DNA of 6,803 nt from an uncultured Clostridia bacterium (GTDB lineage: Bacteria > Bacillota > Clostridia > Oscillospirales > Ruminococcaceae). Positions within the stretch are counted from its first letter, which is position 1. Each line of letters opens with the position of its first letter. The translations under genes were made by a program, and so were the position numbers. Location of the stretch: NCBI GenBank assembly GCA_945910715.1, contig CAMDZU010000072.1, positions 1-6,803 of the forward strand, in the 5' to 3' direction. The notes below the pieces were generated by a model, which was given only the letters and a program-made list of their open reading frames with translations, did not search any database and had not been told where the DNA came from. Shown here piece by piece: positions 1-5,855 of the stretch.

Positions 1-2
1 AG

Positions 3-1136
3 CGTGACGACCTTGAATATCCTGCAGACCTTTATCTTGAGGGCTGCGACCAGTACAGAGGTTGGTTCCAGTCATCGCTGCTTACAAGCGTTGCCTGCAA
101 CGGTCGTGCACCTTACAAATCCGTCTGCACCCACGGCTGGATCGTTGACGGCAAGGGCGAGAAAATGTCCAAGTCCAAGGGCAACTACATTGTTCCCGAA
201 GAGGTTATCAAGCAGTACGGCGCAGATGTTCTCCGTCTGTGGGTAACATCTCTCGACTATCACAGCGACATCAGAGTATCTCAGGAAATGCTGAAGCAGC
301 TGTCCGAAACCTACAGAAAAATCAGAAACACCGCAAGATATATGTTAGGCAACCTGTGCAACGGCAAGGGCTTCAATCCCGATACGGATATGGTTGCTCT
401 TGATAAGCTCACCGACCTTGACAAGTGGGCGCTTGCACAGTACGACAAGCTTATTGAAAAGGTAACCGCTTCATACGAGGCAATGGATTATTACCTTGCA
501 TATCACGCAATCAACTCCTTCTGTGTTGTTGATATGTCAAGCTTCTACCTTGATATTATCAAGGACAGACTGTACTGCGAAAAGGAGGACGGCGAAAACA
601 GACGTGCCGCTCAGTCAGCAATGTACATCATTCTGAACGGTCTTACCAAGCTTATAGCTCCTATCCTTTCCTTTACGGCAGACGAAATCTGGAAGTCAAT
701 GCCCCACGGCAAGGACGACGACCTCAGAAGCGTAATCTTCAACAGAATGCCCGAAAAGACAGGCGTTTCAATCAGCGACGATTTCAATGCAAAGTGGGCA
801 AAAATCCACGCAATCCGTGATGATGTGCTTACCGCTCTTGAGCAGAAGAGAAACGAAAAGGTAATCGGCAAGTCCCTTGAAGCAAAGGTAACTCTGTTCA
901 CAAAGGAAGATTTGTCCGACATTATGCCCGAGCTTGCAAAGGCGTTTATCGTTTCGCAGGTTGAAGTAGGCCAGGGCACAGGCGAGTTTGCAGGAAACGT
1001 TGAGGGTCTTACAATTTCCGTTGCAAAGGCAGAGGGCGAAAAGTGCGAACGCTGCTGGACTTATACCACAGACGTTGGCTCTGACAGCGAATATCCTACA
1101 CTCTGCGCAAGATGTGCGGCTGTACTGAAAGCATAA
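3..1136 (+). CDS. ileS: Isoleucyl-tRNA synthetase, C-terminal part (5' truncated by window edge)
   Basis: Class I aminoacyl-tRNA synthetase that activates isoleucine with ATP and loads it on tRNA-Ile in the cytoplasm. The frame is open from base 3 and gives 377 residues; bacterial IleRS is usually over 900, so the HIGH motif and editing domain lie to the left. Visible landmarks are DQYRGWF (residues 16-22 of the fragment), part of the conserved active-site region, and the ATP-binding loop KMSKS at residues 54-58. A helical anticodon-binding domain follows. A C-terminal zinc site has two CxxC pairs, Cys348/Cys351 (the second followed by Trp) and Cys368/Cys371. Presence of this zinc site points to the common bacterial IleRS form rather than the eukaryote-like, mupirocin-resistant form. 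Its promoter and any T-box leader are outside the window. lspA follows after 70 nt. Confidence 0.97.
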   Translation, partial: RDDLEYPADLYLEGCDQYRGWFQSSLLTSVACNGRAPYKSVCTHGWIVDGKGEKMSKSKGNYIVPEEVIKQYGADVLRLWVTSLDYHSDIRVSQEMLKQLSETYRKIRNTARYMLGNLCNGKGFNPDTDMVALDKLTDLDKWALAQYDKLIEKVTASYEAMDYYLAYHAINSFCVVDMSSFYLDIIKDRLYCEKEDGENRRAAQSAMYIILNGLTKLIAPILSFTADEIWKSMPHGKDDDLRSVIFNRMPEKTGVSISDDFNAKWAKIHAIRDDVLTALEQKRNEKVIGKSLEAKVTLFTKEDLSDIMPELAKAFIVSQVEVGQGTGEFAGNVEGLTISVAKAEGEKCERCWTYTTDVGSDSEYPTLCARCAAVLKA

Positions 1137-1149
1137 AAATTGATTACTA

Positions 1150-1183
1150 CAACGGAGCTGTGCAGTTTTGTATGGCTCTGTTG
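1150..1183 (+). other. Stem-loop in the ileS-lspA gap
   Basis: Bases 1150-1164 pair with 1169-1183 without a gap: 15 pairs, of which four are G-U wobbles (1154/1179, 1159/1174, 1160/1173, 1162/1171), closed by a GTTT tetraloop at 1165-1168. The wobbles are stable only in + strand RNA, which fits a structure in the ileS-lspA transcript. No T-run follows (the next bases are CTGTGTAAAG), so it is not a normal intrinsic terminator. A role as an mRNA processing or stability element is inference. Confidence 0.5.
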
Positions 1184-1206
1184 CTGTGTAAAGAACTGGA
1201 GAATTT

Positions 1207-1737
1207 ATGACATATATTGCCCTTTTGACAGCCCTTGCGCTGGTGGGTATAGACCAGCTTACAAAATGGCTTGCAGTATCAATGCTGAAGCCTGTCGGGT
1301 CGGTAAATCTGATTTCCATAGACGGCAAGGAGTGGCTCAACCTCACATACGTTGAAAATACGGGAGCGTCCTTCAGTATCCTTGAAGGAAAGCGGGTTTT
1401 CCTCATTATAATCACCTCGGTGGTCATTGTGGGTATGCTTTTTATGCTGCTTACCAAGCGGATCAAAAGCAAGCCTGTTATCTGGGCCTTCGCTCTGATT
1501 ATCGCAGGAGGAATAGGCAACCTTATCGACCGCATTTTCAACGGCTATGTGGTGGATTTTGTTGATGTGAGAATAATCAGATTTGCGGTATTCAACTTTG
1601 CGGATATTTGCGCAGTTGTGGGCGCAGCATTGCTGATACTGTTCATTATCATTGACGAAATCAGGAGTGCCGCAAGCAAGAAAAAAGCGGACAAAACCGA
1701 TGAACCCCGGACGGAAAGCGCAGATGAGCAGGATTGA
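1207..1737 (+). CDS. lspA: Lipoprotein signal peptidase (signal peptidase II)
   Basis: Membrane aspartyl protease that removes the signal peptide from prolipoproteins after their lipobox cysteine has received diacylglycerol. The 176-residue product has the usual family length and four predicted membrane segments, at about 3-25, 64-83, 92-108 and 131-152. Family motifs are all present: DQLTKW at 16-21, NTGASFSIL at 51-59, GGIGNLIDR at 101-109, VVDF at 115-118 and FNFAD at 129-133. Asp117 (VVDF) and Asp133 (NFAD) line up with the catalytic pair of E. coli LspA. The tail after residue 152 is charged and looks cytoplasmic. The ATG follows GGAG (1198-1201) at 5 nt. The gene ends 14 nt inside the next gene, which suggests translational coupling. 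Intact and typical. Confidence 0.97.
   Translation: MTYIALLTALALVGIDQLTKWLAVSMLKPVGSVNLISIDGKEWLNLTYVENTGASFSILEGKRVFLIIITSVVIVGMLFMLLTKRIKSKPVIWAFALIIAGGIGNLIDRIFNGYVVDFVDVRIIRFAVFNFADICAVVGAALLILFIIIDEIRSAASKKKADKTDEPRTESADEQD
1713..1718 (+). promoter_or_regulatory. Ribosome binding site fixing the pseudouridine synthase start
   Basis: GGAAAG lies 5 nt before the ATG at 1724, inside the end of lspA. The frame is open further upstream, with possible starts at 1652 and an ATG at 1700, but those extensions encode a basic sequence lacking family similarity and would overlap lspA deeply. The site at 1713 and the S4 domain beginning soon after favour 1724. Confidence 0.6.
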
Positions 1738-2632
1738 ATTTATTGCGGAAGCAAGCGGAGAAAGGCTTGACAAGCTCCTTGCGGAAGCGGTAGGAGAGGC
1801 TCTTACACGCACCGCCGCCGCAAATTATATTGAAAGCGGCTTGGCTCTTGTAAACGGAAAAACCGCTGCAAAAAACTACAAGGTAAAGTCGGGGGACAGC
1901 ATTGTTCTTGAAATTCCCGAGGCGGTGGAAATCGACATTCAGCCTGAGAATATTCCTCTTGACATTGTGTACGAGGACAAGGACTTGCTGGTTGTGAACA
2001 AGCCAAAGGGAATGGTTGTTCATCCCGCTCCCGGGCATTATTCGGGGACGCTTGTAAATGCTCTGATGTACCACTGTAAGGACAGTCTTTCTGGCATAAA
2101 CGGAGAAATCCGTCCGGGCATTGTTCACAGAATTGACAAGGACACAAGCGGACTGCTTATGGTTGCCAAAAACGACCTTGCACATCAGGGACTGGCGGCG
2201 CAGATTAAGGAGCACAGCTTTACGAGAGAGTACGAGTGCGTTGTAAACGGGGCTGTGAAAGAGGACGGAACGGTCAATGCACCCATAGGCAGGCATAAGA
2301 CCGACCGCAAAAAAATGTGCGTTACCGACCTTAATTCAAGAGAGGCGGTCACACATTACAAGGTGATAGAAAATCTCGGCAATTACACCCACCTGAAATG
2401 TATTCTTGAAACGGGCAGAACTCACCAGATACGAGTACACATGAGCTATATGGGACACCCAATTGCAGGGGACGAGGTTTACGGAAACGGCAAGCCCAAG
2501 TGGCTTTGCGGACAGTGTCTTCATGCAAAGAAAATCGGCTTTGTTCACCCCTCAACAGGGGAATATATGGAGTTTGACAGCGAACTGCCCGATTATTTCA
2601 ATAAATTTCTGATAAGCATAAGGAGAGGCTGA
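1724..2632 (+). CDS. rluD: RluA/RluD-family RNA pseudouridine synthase
   Basis: Isomerises specific uridines in structured RNA, most likely 23S rRNA, to pseudouridine. The 302-residue protein has the RluD layout. An S4 RNA-binding domain spans about residues 11-64 (RLDKLLAE at 14-21, LVNGK at 42-46). The catalytic domain follows, with VNKPKGMVVHP at 91-101 and the signature HRIDKDTSG at 135-143. Asp138 is the expected catalytic aspartate. The later motif TGRTHQIRVH is intact. The symbol is at family level: RluA, RluC and RluD cannot be told apart by eye, and by position after lspA it matches B. subtilis ylyB. It overlaps lspA by 14 nt, and its TGA shares one base with the ATG of the next gene. 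Codons such as GGG (six) are used here but are absent from the ileS fragment and both tkt genes. Confidence 0.93.
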   Translation: MSRIEFIAEASGERLDKLLAEAVGEALTRTAAANYIESGLALVNGKTAAKNYKVKSGDSIVLEIPEAVEIDIQPENIPLDIVYEDKDLLVVNKPKGMVVHPAPGHYSGTLVNALMYHCKDSLSGINGEIRPGIVHRIDKDTSGLLMVAKNDLAHQGLAAQIKEHSFTREYECVVNGAVKEDGTVNAPIGRHKTDRKKMCVTDLNSREAVTHYKVIENLGNYTHLKCILETGRTHQIRVHMSYMGHPIAGDEVYGNGKPKWLCGQCLHAKKIGFVHPSTGEYMEFDSELPDYFNKFLISIRRG

Positions 2633-3432
2633 TGGATTTCAACAAAGTAATAATTATGACCGACCTTGACGGCACTCTTCTTACGGACGATAAGCAGATT
2701 CTGCAAAAGGACCTTGACGCTATCAAGCGTTTCAGAAAGGGAGGCGGACTGTTTACCGTGGCAACGGGCAGAGGGTATGCAATGGCAAGGCGCATTGTGG
2801 ACAAGCTAAAGCTTGATATGCCTGCGGTTATTTTCAACGGCGCCAGCGTTTATGATTTTGCCTTGAACAAGTCCCTGTGGAACTGCACAATCGAGGACAG
2901 CGCTTACGATTATATTCCAACGCTTATAAAGGAATTTCCCGACCTTGGAGTTGAAATTCTCCACGGGGAAAGAGTTTATGTGCCTTATGCAAATCAGGTA
3001 ATTTACGACCACCTTGCTCTTGAAAGCCTTGACGGAGTTGAAATTCCCTTTGAGGAAGTGCCAAAGGGCTGCTTTAAAATGCTGCTTGGGTATCCCAAGG
3101 AGAAAATCGGTCAGCTTATGGATTTTGCGGAGAAAAACTGCTCGGGAAAGGTAAACTGGGTGCACAGCGCACCCATGTACTTTGAAATGCTCCCCGAGGG
3201 AATAAGCAAGGCGGAGGGCTTTAACAAGCTCCTTGAAATAACGGGCAATACCCATAAATTCACCGTTGCGGCAGGGGATTACGGAAACGATTACGCAATG
3301 GTAAAGGCGGCTGATATGGGCATAGCGGTTGCCAATGCCCAGGACAAGGTAAAAAGTGCCGCAAAGCGCATTGTCTGCGACAATAACAGCGGTGCAGTGA
3401 GCGAAATCATTGATATTATCGAAAAGCTTTAA
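2632..3432 (+). CDS. Cof-type HAD-IIB family phosphatase, substrate unknown
   Basis: Haloacid dehalogenase superfamily hydrolase, 266 residues, the usual length for Cof-type sugar-phosphate or nucleotide phosphatases. All four HAD motifs are present. Motif I is DLDGT at 11-15, with nucleophile Asp11 and acid/base Asp13. Motif II has Thr45 in ATGR. Motif III is Lys193 in GISKAEG, a context typical of the Cof group. Motif IV is GDYGND at 215-220, with Asp216 and Asp220 as metal ligands. A cap domain (type C2B) lies between motifs II and III, about residues 85-185. AGGAG at 2621-2625 sits 6 nt before the ATG, and that ATG overlaps the preceding stop as TGATG, so translation is probably coupled to the pseudouridine synthase gene. 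Substrates of this family cannot be read from sequence. The gap after the gene (3433-3460) holds no hairpin terminator, so readthrough into the tkt genes is possible. Confidence 0.93.
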   Translation: MDFNKVIIMTDLDGTLLTDDKQILQKDLDAIKRFRKGGGLFTVATGRGYAMARRIVDKLKLDMPAVIFNGASVYDFALNKSLWNCTIEDSAYDYIPTLIKEFPDLGVEILHGERVYVPYANQVIYDHLALESLDGVEIPFEEVPKGCFKMLLGYPKEKIGQLMDFAEKNCSGKVNWVHSAPMYFEMLPEGISKAEGFNKLLEITGNTHKFTVAAGDYGNDYAMVKAADMGIAVANAQDKVKSAAKRIVCDNNSGAVSEIIDIIEKL

Positions 3433-3460
3433 GGTTGTTTCAATATTTTTCAAATTTTAA

Positions 3461-3488
3461 TTGACATTAAGGCAAAAACAAGTACAAT
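3461..3488 (+). promoter_or_regulatory. Sigma-A type promoter of the transketolase operon
   Basis: A perfect -35 box TTGACA (3461-3466) is followed after 16 bp by TACAAT (3483-3488), one base from the -10 consensus. Transcription should begin near 3495, giving a leader of about 40 nt with GGAGG at 3522-3526, 7 nt before the tkt ATG. The surrounding gap (3433-3533) is AT-rich and I see no operator palindrome or riboswitch in it. Confidence 0.75.
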
Positions 3489-3533
3489 GTAATAAGTGAA
3501 AATTCTCAGATTTATATAAACGGAGGTTTCAAA

Positions 3534-4376
3534 ATGGACGCAACTTTAAAAAAGCAGCTTGAAATAGCTGCCACAAAAGTAAGAATGGGCATTATCGAGG
3601 GCGTTTACAACGCAAAATCGGGTCATCCGGGCGGCTCTCTTTCGGTAGCGGACACGCTGACATATCTGTACAACGCAGTTATGAACGTTGATCCCACAAA
3701 TCCCGAAATGGCAGACCGTGACAGACTGGTGCTTTCAAAGGGACATACTGCCCCCGCGCTTTACTCTGTACTCGCAAACAGAGGCTTTTTCCCTGTTGAG
3801 GAGTTAAAGACTCTCCGTCACATAGACTCACGGTTACAGGGTCACCCCGTAAGAAACAAGATTCCCGGCGTTGATATGAGCACAGGCTCTCTCGGACAGG
3901 GCATTTCCGCTGCCTGCGGTATGGCTTTGTCGGGCAAGCTGTCCAACGAAACCTACAAGGTTTATGCAATTCTCGGCGACGGCGAAATTGAAGAGGGACA
4001 GGTTTGGGAAGCAGCTATGTTTGCGGCTCATTACGGACTGGACAATCTTGTTGCTGTAGTAGATAACAACAACCTGCAGATAGACGGCAAAATCAGCGAG
4101 GTTATGTCCCCGTATCCGATTGACGAAAAGTTTGCCGCTTTCGGCTGGCACGTTATCACAATCAACGGACATGACTTTGACGCAATCGAAAAGGCATTCC
4201 AGGAGGCTGAACGTGTTGCAAACCAGCCAACAGTAATTATTCAGAAGACCGTTAAGGGCAAGGGCGTTTCCTTTATGGAGGATCAGGTTTCATGGCACGG
4301 AACAGCCCCCAACGAGGAACAGTACAACAAGGCTATGGCTGAATTACAGGCAAAGCTTGACGAACTTACAAAGTAA
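3534..4376 (+). CDS. tkt: Transketolase, N-terminal (TPP-pyrophosphate-binding) subunit
   Basis: One half of a split transketolase, which moves two-carbon ketol units between sugar phosphates in the non-oxidative pentose phosphate pathway, using thiamine diphosphate and a divalent metal. At 280 residues it matches only the first domain of fused transketolases (about 650). Conserved features are SGHPGGSLS at 29-37, LSKGHTAPALY at 67-77, GSLGQGIS at 118-125, and the cofactor motif from GDGEIEEGQ (148-156) to DNNNLQ (177-182), where Asp149 and an Asn bind the metal and diphosphate. His31, His71 and His104 lie in the expected substrate and cofactor regions. It has its own promoter and a strong ribosome site. 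The partner subunit begins 16 nt after its stop. Codon use is strongly biased (no GGG), as expected for a highly expressed gene. Some two-gene transketolases act on unusual sugars, so the exact substrate is not proven. Confidence 0.95.
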   Translation: MDATLKKQLEIAATKVRMGIIEGVYNAKSGHPGGSLSVADTLTYLYNAVMNVDPTNPEMADRDRLVLSKGHTAPALYSVLANRGFFPVEELKTLRHIDSRLQGHPVRNKIPGVDMSTGSLGQGISAACGMALSGKLSNETYKVYAILGDGEIEEGQVWEAAMFAAHYGLDNLVAVVDNNNLQIDGKISEVMSPYPIDEKFAAFGWHVITINGHDFDAIEKAFQEAERVANQPTVIIQKTVKGKGVSFMEDQVSWHGTAPNEEQYNKAMAELQAKLDELTK

Positions 4377-4392
4377 GAAAGGATTGATATAA

Positions 4393-5328
4393 ATGGAAAA
4401 GAAAGCAACCCGTGAAAGCTACGGCGAAGCTCTTGTAATGCTCGCTGAAAAAAGACCTGACCTTGTGGTACTTGACGCAGACCTTGCGGCGGCAACAAAG
4501 ACAGGCATATTCAAGAAGGCGTATCCCGACAGATTTTTCGACTGCGGTATTGCAGAGGCAAATATGATGGGCGTTGCGGCTGGTATTGCCACAACGGGCA
4601 AGCTTGTTTTCGCAAGCACCTTCGCAATGTTTGCGGCAGGACGTGCATTTGAAATCGTCCGCAACAGCATTGGCTATCCTCATCTTAACGTAAAAATCGG
4701 CGCAACTCACGCAGGTATTTCCGTAGGCGAGGACGGCGCATCCCACCAGTGCAACGAGGATATTGCCCTTATGAGAGCAATCCCCGGCATGACCGTTATC
4801 AACCCTGCCGACGACGTTGAAGCAAAGGCCGCCGTTCTTGCAATGGCTGACTATGTTGGCCCGACATATATGAGATTCGGCAGACTTGCCGCTCCTGTTT
4901 TCAACGATGCTGCAACCTACAAGTTCGAGCTTGGCAAGGGCGTTCAGTTAAAGGACGGCAAGGACGTTACAATCGTTGCAACAGGCTTAATGGTAGCAGA
5001 GGCTCTTGAAGCCGCAAAGGCGCTTGCTGAGCAGGGAATTGACGCCCGTGTTATCAACATTCACACAATCAAGCCTATTGACAAGGAAATTATCACAAAG
5101 GCTGCAAAGGAAACAGGCAAAATCATCACCGTTGAAGAACATTCCGTTATCGGCGGTCTTGGCTCTGCCGTTGCTGAAGTTGTTACCGAAAGCTGCCCTG
5201 TTCCCGTTATCAAAATCGGCGTTCAGGATACCTTCGGTCATTCGGGCCCTGCTGTCGCATTGCTTAAGGAATTTGGTCTTTGTGCGGAAAATATTGTTGC
5301 CGTTACAAAAGCCGCTTTAGGAAAGTAA
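4393..5328 (+). CDS. tkt: Transketolase, C-terminal (TPP-pyrimidine-binding) subunit
   Basis: Second half of the split transketolase, 311 residues. The pyrimidine-binding domain covers about residues 5-170, with IAEANMMGVAAG at 53-64. Glu56 corresponds to the glutamate that activates the thiamine aminopyrimidine. GATHAGISVGEDGASHQ (103-119) is the conserved active-site loop with His106 and His118. The C-terminal transketolase domain starts near residue 185 (VTIVATGLM) and includes EEHSVIGGLGSA. It must pair with the upstream subunit, because each active site needs both domains. AAAGGA at 4378-4383, 9 nt before the ATG, is the ribosome site, and the 16-nt gap implies co-transcription. A terminator follows 5 nt after the stop. 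Deoxyxylulose-5-phosphate synthase shares this fold but is a single, longer protein, so transketolase is the better call. Confidence 0.95.
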   Translation: MEKKATRESYGEALVMLAEKRPDLVVLDADLAAATKTGIFKKAYPDRFFDCGIAEANMMGVAAGIATTGKLVFASTFAMFAAGRAFEIVRNSIGYPHLNVKIGATHAGISVGEDGASHQCNEDIALMRAIPGMTVINPADDVEAKAAVLAMADYVGPTYMRFGRLAAPVFNDAATYKFELGKGVQLKDGKDVTIVATGLMVAEALEAAKALAEQGIDARVINIHTIKPIDKEIITKAAKETGKIITVEEHSVIGGLGSAVAEVVTESCPVPVIKIGVQDTFGHSGPAVALLKEFGLCAENIVAVTKAALGK

Positions 5329-5333
5329 TTATT

Positions 5334-5360
5334 AAAACCACCTTTCGGGGTGGTTTTTTT
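5334..5360 (+). terminator. Intrinsic terminator of the tkt operon
   Basis: AAAACCACC (5334-5342) pairs perfectly with GGTGGTTTT (5349-5357) around a six-base loop TTTCGG, which can tighten to a TTCG tetraloop through a T-G pair. The 3' arm runs into seven T residues (5354-5360). It begins 5 nt after the tkt stop codon. The A-tract at its left makes some terminator activity on the minus strand possible as well. Confidence 0.9.
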
Positions 5361-5383
5361 ACGGCTTGATAAAATCTTGTTCA

Positions 5384-5413
5384 TTAACATTTATGCATAT
5401 TTCGACATATATT
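5384..5413 (+). promoter_or_regulatory. Possible feoA promoter
   Basis: TTAACA (5384-5389), an 18-bp spacer and TATATT (5408-5413) form a plausible but imperfect promoter between the tkt terminator and feoA. The region is very AT-rich, so other pairings can be drawn. No Fur-like inverted repeat is evident next to it. Confidence 0.35.
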
Positions 5414-5436
5414 ATTATCGGAGCAATCCAAATAAA

Positions 5437-5443
5437 AGAAAGG
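5437..5443 (+). promoter_or_regulatory. Ribosome binding site fixing the feoA start
   Basis: AGAAAGG lies 9 nt before the ATG at 5453. The frame is open upstream to a TTG at 5366, and a second ATG occurs at 5462, but the first would place the likely promoter inside the gene and the second is 18 nt from the ribosome site. Confidence 0.6.
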
Positions 5444-5452
5444 TCTGATTTT

Positions 5453-5677
5453 ATGCATACAATGAACGATATGGAAATCGGAGATACCGCCCGTGTGGTT
5501 CAGCTTAATATAGACGGAAGCATGAGAAGACGGCTTCTTGACATTGGGCTTATCGAGGGCACAAGAATAGAGTGCCTGCAGAAAAGTCCTCTCGGCGACC
5601 CGGCGGCGTATCTTATCAGAGGGGCGGTAATTGCAATCCGCTCCGAGGACAGCAGAAAGGTCTGCATTTGCACATAA
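5453..5677 (+). CDS. feoA: FeoA-family ferrous iron transport protein A, stand-alone
   Basis: Small cytosolic protein of 74 residues forming an SH3-like domain, thought to assist or regulate the FeoB ferrous-iron transporter. The family pattern is clear: MEIGDTARVVQL at 7-18, the core MRRRLLDIGLIEGTRIE at about 24-40, the middle LGDPAAYLIRG with its Gly-Asp-Pro turn, and the closing strand AIAIR-like segment near residue 60. Length is normal for a single FeoA domain. No feoB is in the window, and the gene sits between the tkt terminator and the pyrC promoter, so it is probably a one-gene transcript. Its partner may be encoded elsewhere. A related alternative is the SH3-like domain of a DtxR-type metal regulator, but no DNA-binding domain is present here. 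Confidence 0.9.
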   Translation: MHTMNDMEIGDTARVVQLNIDGSMRRRLLDIGLIEGTRIECLQKSPLGDPAAYLIRGAVIAIRSEDSRKVCICT

Positions 5678-5694
5678 TAAATCCCCACGCAGTA

Positions 5695-5744
5695 CATAAA
5701 TCGGCGATATTTGTTAAATGCTAACAAAATAAAGCCGATTTATG
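5695..5744 (+). other. Large nested stem-loop between feoA and pyrC, possible terminator
   Basis: CATAAATCGGC (5695-5705) is a perfect 11-base inverted repeat with GCCGATTTATG (5734-5744). Inside it lies a second palindrome, TTTGTTA (5710-5716) with TAACAAA (5722-5728), around the loop AATGC. AGTA (5691-5694) can also pair with TACT (5748-5751) past a three-base bulge. A short T-run (5751-5754) then follows directly, so the element may terminate feoA transcription. It is larger and less compact than the tkt terminator, and could instead be a dispersed palindromic repeat or a protein-binding site. Confidence 0.55.
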
Positions 5745-5780
5745 GGCTACTTTTATATTGTTAAAAAATGCAGATTTATC

Positions 5781-5809
5781 TTGAATATTTCCTCAGAATA
5801 TAGTATAAT
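5781..5809 (+). promoter_or_regulatory. Sigma-A type promoter of pyrC
   Basis: TTGAAT (5781-5786), a 17-bp spacer and a perfect -10 box TATAAT (5804-5809). Transcription should start near 5816, leaving a leader of about 40 nt, too short for a PyrR-type attenuator. GGAG at 5844-5847 is 8 nt before the pyrC ATG. Confidence 0.75.
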
Positions 5810-5855
5810 AAATTGAATATAGCAAAATTGCATTGATGGTTACGGAGAAATTGAA

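Noticed and set aside
768..1541. Long minus-strand open frame (257 codons) across the end of ileS and into lspA
   Set aside because: It lies antisense to two clear genes, has no recognisable domain, and crosses their boundary. It follows from the codon bias of the + strand genes.
1661..2296. Minus-strand open frame (211 codons) opposite the pseudouridine synthase gene
   Set aside because: Antisense shadow of a gene with intact S4 and catalytic motifs; no protein family is suggested by its translation.
2806..3453. Minus-strand open frame (215 codons) opposite the HAD gene
   Set aside because: The + strand frame has all four HAD motifs and a good ribosome site. The antisense frame shows no family motif.
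3433..3460. Terminator after the HAD gene
   Set aside because: The sequence is T-rich but has no GC-containing inverted repeat; only the AAAGCTTT palindrome at the gene's end is present.
5006..5320. A 104-codon + strand frame inside the second tkt gene
   Set aside because: It lies in another frame within the conserved C-terminal transketolase domain, has no recognisable motif, and ends just before the real stop.
5810..5855. PyrR-binding attenuator or other riboswitch in the pyrC leader
   Set aside because: The predicted leader is only about 40 nt and contains no terminator/antiterminator pair or PyrR-type loop that I can recognise.
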